Source of the DNA: Ampullaceana balthica
Lineage: Eukaryota; Mollusca; Gastropoda; Lymnaeidae
Assembly (NCBI GenBank): GCA_944989445.1
Contig: CALYLW010000129.1
Location: 524,501 to 588,500, forward strand
Length of the DNA stretch: 64,000 bases
Direction of reading: 5' to 3'
The notes beneath the pieces are model-generated. The model was given only the letters and a program-made list of their open reading frames with translations, did not search any database and was not told where the DNA came from. Made by a program: the position numbers and the translations under genes. Below, piece by piece: positions 32,356 to 44,440 of the stretch. The first letter of the stretch is position 1, and every line of letters starts with the position of its first letter.

Positions 32356-34059
32356 ATGATGTTCCAGAAATTTAAGAAAACTATTTACAAAATTGCTAAA
32401 ATTCGTAAGGAACTTGACAGAACGTTGTTGCCACCACATGATTTATCTCCTTCTTTTGCTGTGAGGTCAAGCTTTGACATGTTCCAGCCTGTTACGGAAA
32501 ATGAGGTCAAAAGTATTATTCTAAAATCTAAGCCAACTTCCTGCTCTCTTGATCCCATCCCCACTCCACTATTGGTTGAGTCATTAGATCTCTTACTCCC
32601 AACAGTAACAAATATAGTTAATGAAAGTCTAAAATCTGGCACCTTTCCTTCATTATGTAAATCTGCTATTATAAAACCCTTGCTGAAAAAACAAGGGTTA
32701 GACCAAAACAATTTAAACAACTATCGACCTGTGTCTAATATTTCATTTTTGTCGAAAGTCATTGAAAAACTAGTCTTAAAACAACTTTTTTCTTATCTAA
32801 ATGACCACACTCTTCTAAGTCCCAATCAGTCGGCCTACAGACCTTCTCACAGCACAGAGACCACTCTGTTGAAGGTAACAAATGACCTCCTGCTCGCACT
32901 GGACAGTGGGAAAATTTCTATATTGGTCCTCTTAGATCTTAGTGCAGCCTTTGACACTGTCGACCATCAAACACTGCTGAAAACCCTGCAAAATTATTTT
33001 GGAATTTCTGGCTCAGTTCTGGCTTGGTTTCAATCATACTTATCTAACAGATCACAGGTAGTATCAGTAGATGGCTGTATCTCTCACAAAGCTGACTTGC
33101 TTTATGGTGTGCCTCAGGGCTCTGTTTTGGGTCCGGTACTTTTTGTGCTGTATACAAGACCACTACTTCTACTGCTCGAAAAGCATTCAGTTAAAAGCCA
33201 ATCATTTGCAGATGATACTCAGCTATATACTCACACAGATCCCTCTAATTTGGACTCCGCGGTCCAATTGATGCAAGAGTGCATTGATGAGGTGAAGTCT
33301 TGGATGACGTTCAGCAAACTCAGGCTGAATGATGACAAGACTGAAGCACTTCTATTTTGCAACAATAAATCACGCAGTACTTTGTCTCTTCCGAAGTCAA
33401 TTCAGGTAGCCAGTTCGGATATTCTGTTCACAACATCGACTAGGAATCTTGGCTACATTATTTCTGACAACATGTCTATTAACAGCTTTATCAATCACAT
33501 CTGTCGCTCTGCCTACACTGCCATTCGTCAGATCAGCTCAATCCGTCATTACTTAACAGTTAGTGCAACAAAAACTCTAGTCTGTGCTCTTGTACTAGCT
33601 CGTATGGATTACTGCAATTCTCTTCTGTCAGGTGCGCCTAAACAATGCATTGAAAAACTACAGAAAGTTCAAAATTCAGCTGCCAGACTGGTGCTCAAGG
33701 CAAAAAAACATGACCATGTTACTCCACTTCTTCACTCACTTCATTGGCTGCCTATACAAGCCCGTATTGATTACAAACTGGCCGTTCTCTGTCACAACTT
33801 CTTTTCGGCCTCATGCCCATCGTATCTTACTGAACTTTTGTCGGTCTACTCACCCACTCGCCAGCTACGATCTTCTGCGGACACACGCATTCTCTCTGTT
33901 CCTACGACACGCACCAAAACATTTGGTGAAAGGTCGTTCTCTTTTTGTGCAGCCAAACAATGGAATTCTCTACCATTACACATACGTAGTATTCAAACAA
34001 CCAAGTCCTTCAAGACTGCACTTAAGACACACCTTTTCAACATTTATTTTCAAAATTAA
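32356..34059 (+). CDS. L2/CR1-group LINE reverse transcriptase, N-terminus missing
   Basis: An open frame of 567 residues from ATG 32356 to TAA at 34057-34059. It starts in the linker after the (absent) endonuclease, then shows RT motifs: IIKPLLKK and NNYRPVSNISFLSKVIEK (about 100-130), motif A LLDLSAAFDTVDH (about 193-205), motif B GVPQGSVLGPVLF (about 249-261), motif C FADDTQLY (about 283-290), and the C-terminal segments LARMDYCNSLLSGAP, RLVLKAKKHDHVTPLL, LHWLPIQARIDYKLA and FGERSFSFCAAKQWNSLP. All catalytic aspartates are present, so the enzyme domain is uninterrupted. Loss of the endonuclease and promoter makes the copy non-autonomous. The frame is also open upstream into hAT sequence by chance. 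Confidence 0.88.
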   Translation: MMFQKFKKTIYKIAKIRKELDRTLLPPHDLSPSFAVRSSFDMFQPVTENEVKSIILKSKPTSCSLDPIPTPLLVESLDLLLPTVTNIVNESLKSGTFPSLCKSAIIKPLLKKQGLDQNNLNNYRPVSNISFLSKVIEKLVLKQLFSYLNDHTLLSPNQSAYRPSHSTETTLLKVTNDLLLALDSGKISILVLLDLSAAFDTVDHQTLLKTLQNYFGISGSVLAWFQSYLSNRSQVVSVDGCISHKADLLYGVPQGSVLGPVLFVLYTRPLLLLLEKHSVKSQSFADDTQLYTHTDPSNLDSAVQLMQECIDEVKSWMTFSKLRLNDDKTEALLFCNNKSRSTLSLPKSIQVASSDILFTTSTRNLGYIISDNMSINSFINHICRSAYTAIRQISSIRHYLTVSATKTLVCALVLARMDYCNSLLSGAPKQCIEKLQKVQNSAARLVLKAKKHDHVTPLLHSLHWLPIQARIDYKLAVLCHNFFSASCPSYLTELLSVYSPTRQLRSSADTRILSVPTTRTKTFGERSFSFCAAKQWNSLPLHIRSIQTTKSFKTALKTHLFNIYFQN

Positions 34060-34245
34060 TGAAACAACATTTCTTGTAAATGATTAACGTAGCTTATGTA
34101 TAATGTACTGTAATTTTTGTGTTTGTTATGATATGAAAGTTAATTTAATATTTATAGGTATGTTATTTCTTTCATGTAAAGCGCTGTGAGCCCAGTTCCT
34201 TACTGGGATACAGCGCTATATAAATAATCAATTTATTATTATTAA
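32356..34245 (+). mobile_element. L2-like LINE, 5'-truncated
   Basis: The insertion contains the reverse transcriptase ORF and a 3' UTR ending in GTAAAGCGCTGTGAGCCC, an inverted match (TACTGGGATACAGCGCTATA), and a (TTA)n tail. The GCGCTATATAAAT-type hairpin and the short AT-rich repeat tail are typical of L2/CR1-group elements. The exact 5' junction is uncertain (about 32340-32395), and no target duplication was confirmed. Confidence 0.8.
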
Positions 34246-34694
34246 TTTAAAGTTTAATATACCTGCCAGCAAAGTTTCTGCATCACTTCTGGTGTCAGGC
34301 GTCATATTTGTATGTTGTGATAATTTTTCCAACAGCTCTAACAGTTCATCTAGTGAAATCTAGTCCTTCATAAATTGCTTTAACAGCTTCTGATCGTGCA
34401 CTCCAACATGTTTCAGACTTCCCCTTCATTGTGATTGGCACAACTCTTTTTAATTCTTCCAAACGAGTTGTTGAACGAGAGAAAACAAAAATTATACTTT
34501 CAACTGTTCCAAAAACGTGATAACAACTGGATCCTGTTTAGCTGAGTGTACTCTTGATAAGTTTAAGCTGTGGTTATCACAGTTGATGAACAATGCTCTG
34601 TGATTTCTGGCACATATTCGGTGTTGAAGGACGGATATATGCCCAGTCATTACAGCAGCATTGTCATAACATTGTGACCGATAGTCGGCTAGAG

Positions 34695-34880
34695 CAGTGC
34701 TTCTCAAAGTGGTGGTCCGCGGACCGGTGCCAGACCTTGGGCCAACCGCTGCCGGTCCGCAGATGTTCTCAAAAAAAAGGACTGAAAAAATTTCAGTGCA
34801 GGGAAAATAGTGCACCGGTCCCTGGTGCAATGGAAAAAATTCCTGCCGGTCCTCCATACTAAAAAGTTTGAGAAGCACTG
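34695..34880. mobile_element. Buster-type MITE, TSD GGCTAGAG
   Basis: It starts CAGTGCTTCTCAAAGTGG and ends TTTGAGAAGCACTG. GGCTAGAG is present at 34687-34694 and 34881-34888. The interior holds GGTCCGCGGACCGG palindromes. It is the same family as 63076-63282. Confidence 0.9.
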
Positions 34881-35343
34881 GGCTAGAGGTATGTTATTAG
34901 ATTCTAGTTTCTCCACGATAACTCTTTCAATGCTTGCTGCGTCTTTGGAATTTATCTGGATAAAACCTAAAAATGATTCTTTGATGGTTTCTTTTTTAGT
35001 TTGAAAATCCACATCCACAAATCTGATGACTTGAGAAAGCTGTTCCCGGTGTCTTAGATCGGGTGTTGAGTCAAGTAAGATACCGTAGTACTTGTTTTTT
35101 TTCTGATTTCACTCAACAGCTGATTCCTTACAGTCGATGAAATTAGGTGGATAAATTCATTTTGGATTTCCTGTATAAATAAGATACTGAACCTGGATTT
35201 TCTCGGGAATCTTGTAAGTGGATCATACTGATCAAGTTTGATCACAGAGAGACAGGAAAGAGAGGTGGTGTCTGATGTTCCATATAAAACGAACCCAACT
35301 TGCTTTGACATACCCACACAATCTCTTGAGAGGAGAGACATTT

Positions 35344-36670
35344 CAGTGGTTCTCAACCTTTTGAGATTCAAGGAACACTTGAAAAATGTGTGTCCTAGCT
35401 ACGGATCACTACTAAAAATTGTGCTACTGTCGAGCTGGAAAGTTAAATATAATTATACTGTGTATATCTTATCTGTTGCACACGCTCCTTCTATACAGAA
35501 GATTATTGTTAGCTATAAGTAGTATACATGTTAGTTAGAAAAAATTATACTAATATGCTACGTTTTGTGTGCTCCAAAAACAGTATTGCAATGGCTTTCT
35601 TTTGTAAAGAACAAATGTCATTTATATTAGTCTAATAGTCTTCTTATTTAATTCTACTTGCTAACTATAAAAAAAAACTTTAAGTCATAAACAGTAGTTT
35701 TGTATTAAAAAGACTGCTATACTAGTTTATTTAGTACGGACGATGTTTTGTTTTTATTGTAAGCAATGCAGAAAATCCACTTTCACAAAGTTGCAAAGGG
35801 TAAAAACATTTTAAAAGCTATCTGTGACAGTTTGGAGTACCCCAAAATTTCATTAAGCCCACTTTCTGATGCAACATATTCAAAGTGGTATCGCTAGTCA
35901 GTTCAATGAATTGGTTTAATTACGATGTTGGTAATTTTATTTCATGAGACAATGTGTGCGAGATTAGGACTGGAAACCCACGAAAAACCACTGAACGTTA
36001 AAAATCACCAAAGTAGAATTAAAATTGGCCCTGCATTGATTGAATATGACCAGAAATCAAATTTGTCAACAGTTGTTTATTTATTTCAACATTTTTCTGG
36101 TTTCTAGGTGATTTCGTATAATTATTCAAACATCTCAAAGTTACCTTGAAATAATCTTCTTTTCCAAAGATCAAGCTTTTTCGTAAAAGCAGACTCTTTG
36201 TCACTGAGAGTAATATAATGTGTCTGCTTTCCTTTCCTTGCCGAGTTGAATTAAGTTTATTGAGTTCTTCAAAAGTTTCAGCCAAGTAAGCCAGAACACC
36301 AACCCATAAGCTATGGTTCAAATGATCAACAAGCGTTGAGTTTTTTCTACAAGAAACTCTTACGTCATCACGTAATTTAAACAGTCTTATAACCAGCGAA
36401 TTTCAGTATACATCAGTAACTGTTAATGTTCAAGATTCACATTCGAACATAAGAAAGCAAAGAAATGAGAATTTATTAGACGAGCCTTGATAAAAATTAA
36501 AAACTATTTAGGCCAGATCAAAAATATATTTTAAGTCAGCATTAATTCTTTTACTTGTTAATCTTTCTCGATGAATCATACAGTGCTTAAATTTCATGCT
36601 TTGCCCGCGACCACCTGGCACATCTTCGCGGAAAACTAGTAGTCCACGGACCACAGATTGAGAACTACTG
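35344..36670 (-). mobile_element. Second hAT (FAM200-like), nested, without clear TSD
   Basis: The ends are CAGTGGTTCTCAACCTTTTG and GATTGAGAACTACTG, inverted. The flanking 8-mers (AGACATTT and CTTTAAGC) do not match, so one edge may be altered. On the minus strand it holds a relic of a FAM200/ZBED5-like transposase. A fragment of the LINE/SINE 3' tail (GCTCCTTCTATACAGAAGAT) lies at 35460-35512. Confidence 0.65.
36019..36330 (-). pseudogene. FAM200/ZBED5-like transposase fragment
   Basis: The minus-strand frame reads LWVGVLAYLAETFEELNKLN, STRQGKESRHIILLSVTKSL and GKEDYFKVTLRCLNNY. This matches the conserved block (LAYLADIF-HLNELN-LQGK) of Buster-type transposases and their host derivatives. 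Both flanks are degraded and there is no complete enzyme. Confidence 0.7.
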
Positions 36671-37092
36671 CTTTAAGCCACTCCGTTTTGTTGTCTTTGT
36701 CATTTTGGTTGCTTTTAGTGTCATCTCTGTCTGTTCTATTTTTTTAAAATCGACTTTGTCTCTTACTGCTCCCCTACTCTCACTCACAGTCTCTCCCAGT
36801 TTTTTTAATCGCCATCAGCAATCCTACATTGTGGATGTGTCATTTATTAATGAGTAGAATGGCGCCCCTTAACGCTCAGTTGGGGCGCCAAAATCATGCT
36901 TGCCAACTGATTTGTAATGAATATATTTTCGGAGCTCCAAAATTCAAACTTGCAAACGTATTTGGGATACATTAGTTTACATCAAAACACAATTAAATAA
37001 TGAGTTTTTATACTCATTTTGGCGCCCCCTAACGTGGCGCCCGGGGACATATGTCCCCCCATGCCCCCCCTCGCTACGCCACTGATGGAGCT

Positions 37093-38190
37093 TGTGTCAT
37101 TTAAAGACATTAGAAGTAAGCCAAATTACAATGTAGATCACCAATGATTGATATTTTTATTACCACTAAACACCATAAATCATGTTAACATCGCGGTTTC
37201 TTCTGTACCTAAATTACCTCTTAAAGTTGTGTTAGTCGGTGGCATCTCCGGTTAGCATCAGATTATCATTTTCAGTAGCACAATAGTCCTTGGAGGATCT
37301 GCCTCGTGTCCCTATATTTGTTCATTCTGAGATCCATGACTCTTCGTGTCCATACACGAACCGACAGCTTTAAAATCTCAGCATCAATTATTCTTCTAAT
37401 CTAATGAATCGTCTGCCCCTTGGTTTCATTCTGTATCCTTGTCGTAGTAATGCGATTTTGTGGAAAGCTAAGATTTTTGGTGATAATGAAAGATTTGTGG
37501 GTGATTTGAAAGACGCATTCCTGAGATTTTGTATTTTTATAATAAACGCATTTCGGACCATGTCGTATGTCTGGATACGGCATTCTTGATGGTCCTAAAA
37601 TTGTAGAAGGTTTGGGGATTTTCGGTGACCTTACAGATGTACGCTTTTGCAATGAGTCTCTTTCCATAAATGAAATGGATTCTGGACGAGCATTTTCACC
37701 ATGTGATCTCTAGCTGCTATGTTCAACCCAACAAAGAAGGGGGGGAGCCTTTCAATGATCAGACAGAATATGTTTGTATACCTAACATTAGTGTTAAGTC
37801 CTTAACTTCTGGATCACACTCAAACGCCCTAAGCAAATACAGCTTGTAAGATATTGAGTTTTAGATTTAACATCTTGAGCTCTGTCATACTTCGACCCGC
37901 CCCCCCCCACCAAATTGAATGTTTTCTAATACATCTGTTAATTAGAATGAAAAAAGAAGAATTCTTAATAATGCGTTGAAAATTAGAAAACAATGCAATG
38001 TAAATGGGTTACGTGCCTTTTTTTAATTAAGTGAAATTAATCAATGTGTTGAACCAATGCTAGCAGTTTTCCCGGTCTGTTCCTTTTACGTCCTCCTAAA
38101 TGGGTCGCCTGAAGATTTTGTGCTGCTCTGAGATCACCAACACTGGACTAAAACTCTACATGGGAAGGAATGTTCGAAAGACAAGTGGCT
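37093..38190. other. Unique-looking stretch, nothing recognised
   Basis: Several short frames on both strands (for example 37401-37667 minus) show no domain or repeats. A short run of C lies near 37904. Confidence 0.35.
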
Positions 38191-38195
38191 CGCAA

Positions 38196-38286
38196 AAGTC
38201 TTTCTCTCTCACTCTCTCTCTCTCTCTCTATTTCTTGTTCCCTCTATCTCTCTATCTCTTTCTTTCTCACTCTCTCTATCTTTTAG

Positions 38287-38381
<95 letters not shown>
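38196..38381. repeat. (CT)n microsatellite
   Basis: A long CT run with a few TATCTC and CCTC interruptions. The Ser/Leu-repeat frame over it is an artefact. Confidence 0.95.
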
Positions 38382-38382
<1 letters not shown>

Positions 38383-38389
38383 ACATGTG

Positions 38390-39260
38390 TCAGGAATCTT
38401 CTGTTCTCTAACTGTAGCACAATATACTATATACCACAGCTTTCAGTCGGCAACGTACGCAAGCATGCAATTCAGTCATCAATTCACTCACCACAACATT
38501 AAAACATTCATGGCTCCAAATACCACACGATCTGAGCGTAACACTAAAGGCCAAATATTGCATTTTAGCAATTGAAATTGTTTTGTTTTTTGTTGTTTTT
38601 TTTTGTGTCTGAAGTGCTTCTCCCCTCCCCTCACAATGTGTGAGTCTGAAACAAGGCCACGGTATACGAGACAGAAGTAAACGTCAGAGTCGTCCATGTA
38701 TTGTAGGGGCAATAACAGTGTCAAAGCCAGACAAGTTAGCGAGCTCTCCCTACTTCCCGTCTGGACATGACCTTTCTGTCTGGCGGCCAAGTGCGGTCAA
38801 TCAATACTAGCTGACGGCCATCGGAACTAACTGAGGGCCTGTTAAATAAAACATTACACTAATTAACCTCTGGGGGTTCAAGTCTATTGCTTGACTTAAG
38901 CCAATCAGTGAAGAATTATGTGACTGGGAGCGATTAGTCCGGTTAAACTAGTCTAACCATGTGCGAGCCATTGTTGGTCGGGTGTGCTCAAAACAGCAGA
39001 TATTGGGCGGAGGATTACACTGTATAAGTCATTGCTGAAAAGCTATAACTTCCATACATGCCCTTGATCGGCCTTTTTGACATCAATAAACGTGTCATTG
39101 CTAAACGGCTTTAACTTCGGCAGATTTCTTTTCAAAACAAGGCGTTATTGCTATGTTAGTTTCAACGCAGAAAGAAGACATTGATTGCTAGATTTTGTAA
39201 ATCAAAAATTATTCTTGGAATAGTTTTTAATCCTGAGCAGATTCCTATTTACCTGATTAT
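38390..39260. other. No gene recognised
   Basis: Mixed composition. No element ends or coding similarity seen. Confidence 0.35.
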
Positions 39261-39266
39261 CGACTC

Positions 39267-40460
39267 CAGTGATTCCCAAAGTGGTCCCTACAGACCCCCA
39301 GGGATCCCCGGTACAATTCAGGGGTCTATAAAAAATTAAAAATGATTTGGGGTCCCTGAACAAAGTCAGGGGGTCCGCGGAAGGTTTAATATAAAATAAT
39401 AACATTGGGATCCATTTTTATTATTATGGAAATTAAAAGAAATAAAATTAAAACAGTATCTGAATTCTTTTTCTATTAATTATCTTAGGTGCTATCAGTC
39501 CTGGAATACTATGTTGTTTTACGTAGAAAAGGAAGTAGAACTACGATAATTTCCTTTGCTATAACCAATCAAAATACTTGGTTAATTGAAAGGTCACGTT
39601 TGATGCCTAAGAAATGCATAATTCCTATAAGTAGGTCCGAAAAAAACAAATTTTAACGTGATTTTCCATTTGTCGGGACGTTATATTCAACTTAAATTGT
39701 ATCCTATCATCAAATATTTTTTTTCAAAAGGGCTTTACTCCAGCATTCCATTGAAAAAGTGAAGTACTATAAACAGTGGTTTGTTAAAAGAGAATGAGTG
39801 AGCCGAAGAAAAAATGCCGACAATACTGTGTTGTTGAATATTTGAATTATGGCTAAATGTTTGGAAACAGATATGAAAGGTGAAACGTTATTTACTGATT
39901 TTAAAAGATTTTTTGAAGTTAAAGCTATATATAATATATACCATTGACTTTCTGACATACTCAAAACAAAGTGTACCGAATGTATTTTCAGTACATTGTG
40001 TCAATCATCGACACCATTTAATCGCAAAAATCTTAGTGAAAGATTGCATCGATCACTAGGTAATTAGAACACTTAATAAAATAAAATGGAATGCCTTCAA
40101 TGAGAGATTATTTGCTCAACATTGTTTGAAAATTAAAGAAGACTAAAATCTACTTATTCACACAGAAGTACGTTGGTTATAAAAAAAAAGTGCATAAAAT
40201 CATTTTAAGCTCTCTTTGATTCAGTGTTCCTGAAAATTCCTGGAAAGCAAAGACAATGCTTTGCGACACAATTACCTTAAACAAATTATATATCCTTTAT
40301 GTATGGATTATTAGCCAAATTTAACGAGACTAATTTGAACTAAAAGTAAAAGGGGACCAATAAAATTAAATCAAAACCAAAAGCGTAATATCTGCGTTCG
40401 TTGGAAAACTTTTTTTCTGTACAAACAATGTTCTCAGTTTCCACATCGTCCGAAATTGCT
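39267..40460 (+). mobile_element. Buster-type hAT, second copy, 3' end missing
   Basis: The left end CAGTGATTCCCAAAGTGGTC and the following CAGGGGTC-type repeats match 10855 onward. The element is cut off near 40467, where a short piece of a TAATCG-rich end (AATCGTTAATTTCCGCATCC) precedes the minisatellite. No right end or target duplication is present. Confidence 0.78.
39793..40310 (+). pseudogene. FAM200/ZBED5-like transposase relic
   Basis: The N-terminus at 39793 reads MSEPKKKCRQYCVV, matching the usual family start before a BED-type finger. Near 40096-40182 NERLFAQHC and LLIHTEVRWL are seen with stops between. It aligns with the relic at 12318 and is equally inactive. Confidence 0.72.
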
Positions 40461-40519
40461 CACTGTCAAAATTTTTTAACGATTTATCTAGAAAATAATC
40501 GTTAATTTCCGCATCCCTA

Positions 40520-43500
40520 GTATTTAGTAATAAGACTGATGCCTCATGTATTTAGTTATATATGACTGATGGCTACGTGTACAATTATTAGACTGAAGGG
40601 TCGTGATTATACATTTAATTACATGACTGATGGCTCCTGTCTTTAGCCACCTGTCTGGTGCCTCATGTCTTGAGCCACCTGTCTGATGCCTCATGTCTTT
40701 AGCCACGTGTCTGGTGCCTCAAGTCTTTAGCCACCTGTCTGGTGCCTCATGTATTTAGCCACATGTCTGGTGCCTCGTGTCTTTAGCCACATGTCTGGTG
40801 CCTTGTGTCTTTAGCCACATGTCTGGTGCCTCGTGTCTTTAGCCACATGTCTGGTGCCTTGTGTCTTTAGCCACCTGCTGGTGCCTCATGTCTTTAGCTA
40901 CCTGTCTGGTGCCTCATGTCTTTAGCCACCTGTCTGGTGCCTCGTGTATTTAGCTACCTGCTGGTGCCTCATGTATTTAGCTACCTGCTGGTGCCTCATG
41001 TCTTTAGCCACCTGCTGGTGCCTCATGTATTTAGCTACCTGCTGGTGCCTCATGTATTTAGCTACCTGCTGGTGCCTCATGTCTTTAGCCACCTGTCTGG
41101 TGCCTCATGTCTTTAGCCACCTGCTGGTGCCTCATGTCTTTAGCCATCTGTCTGGTGCCTCATGTCTTTAGCCACCTGTCTGGTGCCTCGTGTATTTAGC
41201 TACCTGCTGGTGCCTCATGTATTTAGCTACCTGCTGGTGCCTCATGTATTTAGCTACCTGCTGGTGCCTCATGTATGTAGCCACATGTCTGGTGCCTCAT
41301 GTCTTTAGCCACCTGTCTGGTGCCTCATGTCTTTAGCCACCTGCTGGTGCCTCATGTCTTTAGCCATCTGTCTGGTGCCTCATGTATTTAGCTACCTGCT
41401 GGTGTCTCGTGTCTTTAGCCACCTGTCTGGTGCCTCATGTCTTGAGCCACCTGCTGGAGCCTCATGTATCTAGTCACCTGTCTGGTGCCTCATGTCTTTA
41501 GCCATCTGTCTGGTGCCTCATGTATTTAGCTACCTGTCTGGTGTCTCGTGTCTTTAGCCAACTGTCAGGTGCCTCATGTCTTTAGCCACCTGTCTGGTGC
41601 CTCATGTATTTAGCTACCTGCTGGTGTCTCATGTCTTTAGCCACCTGGCTGGTGCCTCATGTCTTTAGCCACCTCTCTGGTGCCTCATGTCTATAGCCAC
41701 CTCTCTGGTGCCTCATGTCTTTAGCCACCTGTCTGGTGCCTCATGTCTTTAGCCACCTGTCTTGTGCCTCATGTATTTAGCCACCTGTCTTGTGCCTCAT
41801 GTATTTAGCTACCTGCTGGTGCCTCATGTATTTAGCCACCTGTCTGGTGCCTCATGTCTTTAGTCACCTCTCTGGTGCCTCATGTCTTTAGCCACCTGTC
41901 TGGTGCCTCATGTCTTTAGCCACCTGTTTGGTGCCTCATGTATTTAGCTACCTGCTGGTGTCTCGTGTCTTTAGCCACCTGTCTGGTGCCTCATGTCTTT
42001 AGCCACCTGTCTGGTGCCTCATGTCTTTAGCCACCTGTTTGGTGCCTCATGTATTTAGCTACCTGCTGGTGTCTCGTGTCTTTAGCCACCTCTCTGGTGC
42101 CTCATGTCTATAGCCACATCTCTGGTGCCTCATGTCTTTAGCCACCTCTCTGGTGCTTCATGTCTTTAGCCACCTGTCTGGTGCCTCATGTCTTTAGCCA
42201 CCTGCTGGTGCCTCATGTCTTTAGCCATCTGTCTGGTGCCTCATGTATTTAGCTACCTGCTGGTGCCTCATGTATTTAGCTACCTGCTGGTGCCTCATGT
42301 ATTTAGCCACCTGTCTGGTGCTTCATGTCTTTAGCCACCTGTCTGGTGCCTCATGTATTTAGCCACCTGTCTGGTGCCTCATGTATTTAGCCACCTGTCT
42401 GGTGCCTCATGTCTTTAGCTACCTGCTGGTGCCTCATGTCTTTAGCCACCTGTCTGGTGCCTCATGTCTTTAGCCACCTGTCTGGTGCCTCATGTCTTAG
42501 CCACCTGTCTGGTGCCTCATGTCTTTAGCCACCTGTCTGGTGCCTCATGTCTTAGCCACCTGTCTGGTGCCTCATGTATTTAGCCACATGTCTGGTCCCT
42601 CGTGTCTTTAGCCATATGTCTGGTGCCTCGTGTCTTTAGCCACCTGTCTGGTGCCTCATGTCTTTAGCCACCTGTCTGGTGCCTCATATCTTTAGCCACC
42701 TGTCTGGTGCCTCATATCTTTAGCTACCTGCTGGTGCCTCATTTATGTAGTCATCTGTCTGGTGCCTCAAGTCTTTAGCCACCGGTCTGGTGCCTCATGT
42801 ATTTAGTCATCTGTCTGGCGCCTCATGTATTTAGTTATCTGTCTGGTGCTTCATGTATTTAGTCATCTGTCTGGTGCCTCATGTATTTAGTCATCTGTCT
42901 GGTGCCTCATGTATTTAGTCATCTGTCTGGCGCCTCATGTATTTAGTTATCTGTCTGGTGCTTCATGTATTTAGTCATCTGTCTGGTGCCTCATGTATTT
43001 AGTCATCTGTCTGGTGCCTCATGTATTTAGTCATCTGTCTGGTGCCTCATGTATTTAGCCACCGGTCTGGTGCCTCATGTATTTAGTCATCTGTCTGGTG
43101 CCTCATGTATTTAGTCATCTGTCTGGTGCCTCATGTATTTAGTCATCTGTCTGGTGCCTCATGTATTTAGTCATCTGTCTGGTGCCTCATGTATTTAGTC
43201 ATCTGTCTGGTGCCTCATGTATTTAGTCATCTGTCTGGTGCCTCATGTATTTAGTCATCTGTCTGGTGCCTAATGTTTTTAGCCACCGGTCTGGTGCCTC
43301 ATGTATTTAGACATCTGTCTGGTGCCTCGTGTATTTAGTCATCTGTCTGGTGCCTCATGTATTTAGTCATCTGTCTGGTGCCTCATGTTTTTAGCCACCG
43401 GTCTGGTGCCTCATGTATTTAGACATCTGTCTGGTGCCTCATGTATTTAGTCATCTGTCTGGTGCCTCATGTATTTAGTCATCTGTCTGGTGCCTCATGT

Positions 43501-43640
43501 CTTTAGCCACCTGTCTGGTGCCTCATATATTTAGCCACCTGACTGGTGCCTCAAGTCTTTAGCCACCTGTCTGGTGCCTCGTGTCTTTAGCCACCTGTCT
43601 GGTGCCTCATGCCTTTAGTCATCTGTCTGGTAAATAGTAT
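40520..43640 (+). repeat. 3.1-kb minisatellite, 27/28-bp unit
   Basis: The unit is ATGTCTTTAGCCACCTGTCT followed by GGTGCCTC (28 bp), with a 27-bp variant ATGTATTTAGCTACCTGCTG + GTGCCTC. There are roughly 110 units. Variants cluster: CCACATG forms at the left edge, the 27-bp TACCTGCTGG form between 40,940 and 42,300, and a very uniform TATTTAGTCATCTGTCTGG block at about 42,790-43,490. Frames such as 40916-41116 arise only from local runs of the 27-bp unit. Confidence 0.95.
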
Positions 43641-44440
43641 CTAAAGTCTGGAGATATGAATGAAAATGTTTAGGACTTATTTTACTCTGGGCAATTTTCA
43701 TTCTGTATCCCGCGGTTGAATAACATCATATATTTCTTCATCTCATATTTTATATTTTTAGACTAATTTAAACTAACTGAATAAGAGACTTTACTTTTTG
43801 CGACTAGGAAATAATTATTAAATAACATAAAATCCCTTGCTTTGCTGGACAAAGACTGAGTATTATGTTTCTGTCATTCAGCGTGTGTTGAATCCAAACT
43901 GCCAATGCTCAGGAAATGTCAACGTATTCTGCAATTAATTAAATCATTTCCCTTGGTTTACAGGCCAAAAGCGTTGCTAAATGTCGCTCCGGCGATCAAT
44001 ATCTCCCTTAGTTGAAGAGTCGGGAGGGAAGGGTGGTTCAGGCCAAACATCTGACGTATGTCGTGTGATGAACGTGGCTAATGCCTCGTTAAAAGAAGAT
44101 CATGACTAAGGCCGTATGCAATTGAAATATAATTCAGATGAATGGACAAATTATGAACCTATCATCATGAATCATTTGAAATCCTCCTACTTCTCTGTGC
44201 TGTATTCAGTGTCAAAAGAGCGGGTTTCACTTATTTAAGTTAGGGAACCAACAAGAACCATTTAGAAATTCCTGGCGATATGGCTATAAAGAATCGTTCT
44301 GTTTTGTATATAAGCCTCGCAGAACCCCCACCAGATACGTAGGCCATCAAGCAATACTGTTGTCGGTGACAACGTTATAGGAAATAAGTAGGTCTTATGG
44401 ATAAACCATCCACCTAGTGTTGTAAGAGATGTAGTTTCAA
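43641..44440. other. Spacer between minisatellites, nothing recognised
   Basis: Ordinary complexity, no element ends, no convincing coding sequence. Confidence 0.4.

Larger units (their letters stand above)
31529..35371 (-). pseudogene. ZMYM1-like hAT transposase relic, split by LINE and MITE
   Basis: Read from high to low coordinates. 35054-35371 carries VGFVLYGTSDTTSLSCLSVI with low similarity. 34889-35018 reads SFLGFIQINSKDAASIERVI, the DUF4371 region. 34492-34694 continues DYRSQCYDNAAVMTGHISVL and NHRALFINCDNHSLNLSRVH, with the family motifs around QxYDNAAxM and HSLNL. The L2 LINE then interrupts. 31950-32130 retains NNKFGFLQDVKTLL. 31529-31800 ends with ILLTIAVSTESCEWSFSKLK and ALLSIERETLENINF, the hAT dimerisation domain. 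Several stops and frameshifts make it inactive. Confidence 0.82.
31301..37084 (-). mobile_element. ZMYM1-like hAT transposon with L2, MITE and hAT insertions
   Basis: The ends are CAGTGGCGTAGCTAGGG and CCCTCGCTACGCCACTG (one mismatch as inverted repeats), and ATGGAGCT flanks both sides (31293-31300 and 37085-37092). The transposase relic is on the minus strand. Three insertions are readable: an L2-like LINE (about 32356-34245), a MITE (34695-34880) and a second hAT (35344-36670). Removing them leaves an element of about 2.4 kb. Confidence 0.85.

Noticed and set aside
37401..37667. Minus-strand 88-residue frame as a gene
   Set aside because: No domain, no splice signals and a low-complexity composition.
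38100..38200. Frame MGRLKILCCSEITNTG as a LINE endonuclease start
   Set aside because: Too short, and it runs into a microsatellite without any endonuclease motif.
40916..41171. Open frames with repeated Leu/Val/Pro/His or Cys/Trp units
   Set aside because: They exist only because local 27-bp units are divisible by three; the mixed 28-bp units break the frame.
40520..43640. Regularly spaced repeats resembling a CRISPR array
   Set aside because: The repeats are head-to-tail with no unique spacers, in an animal-type sequence, and no cas genes are present.
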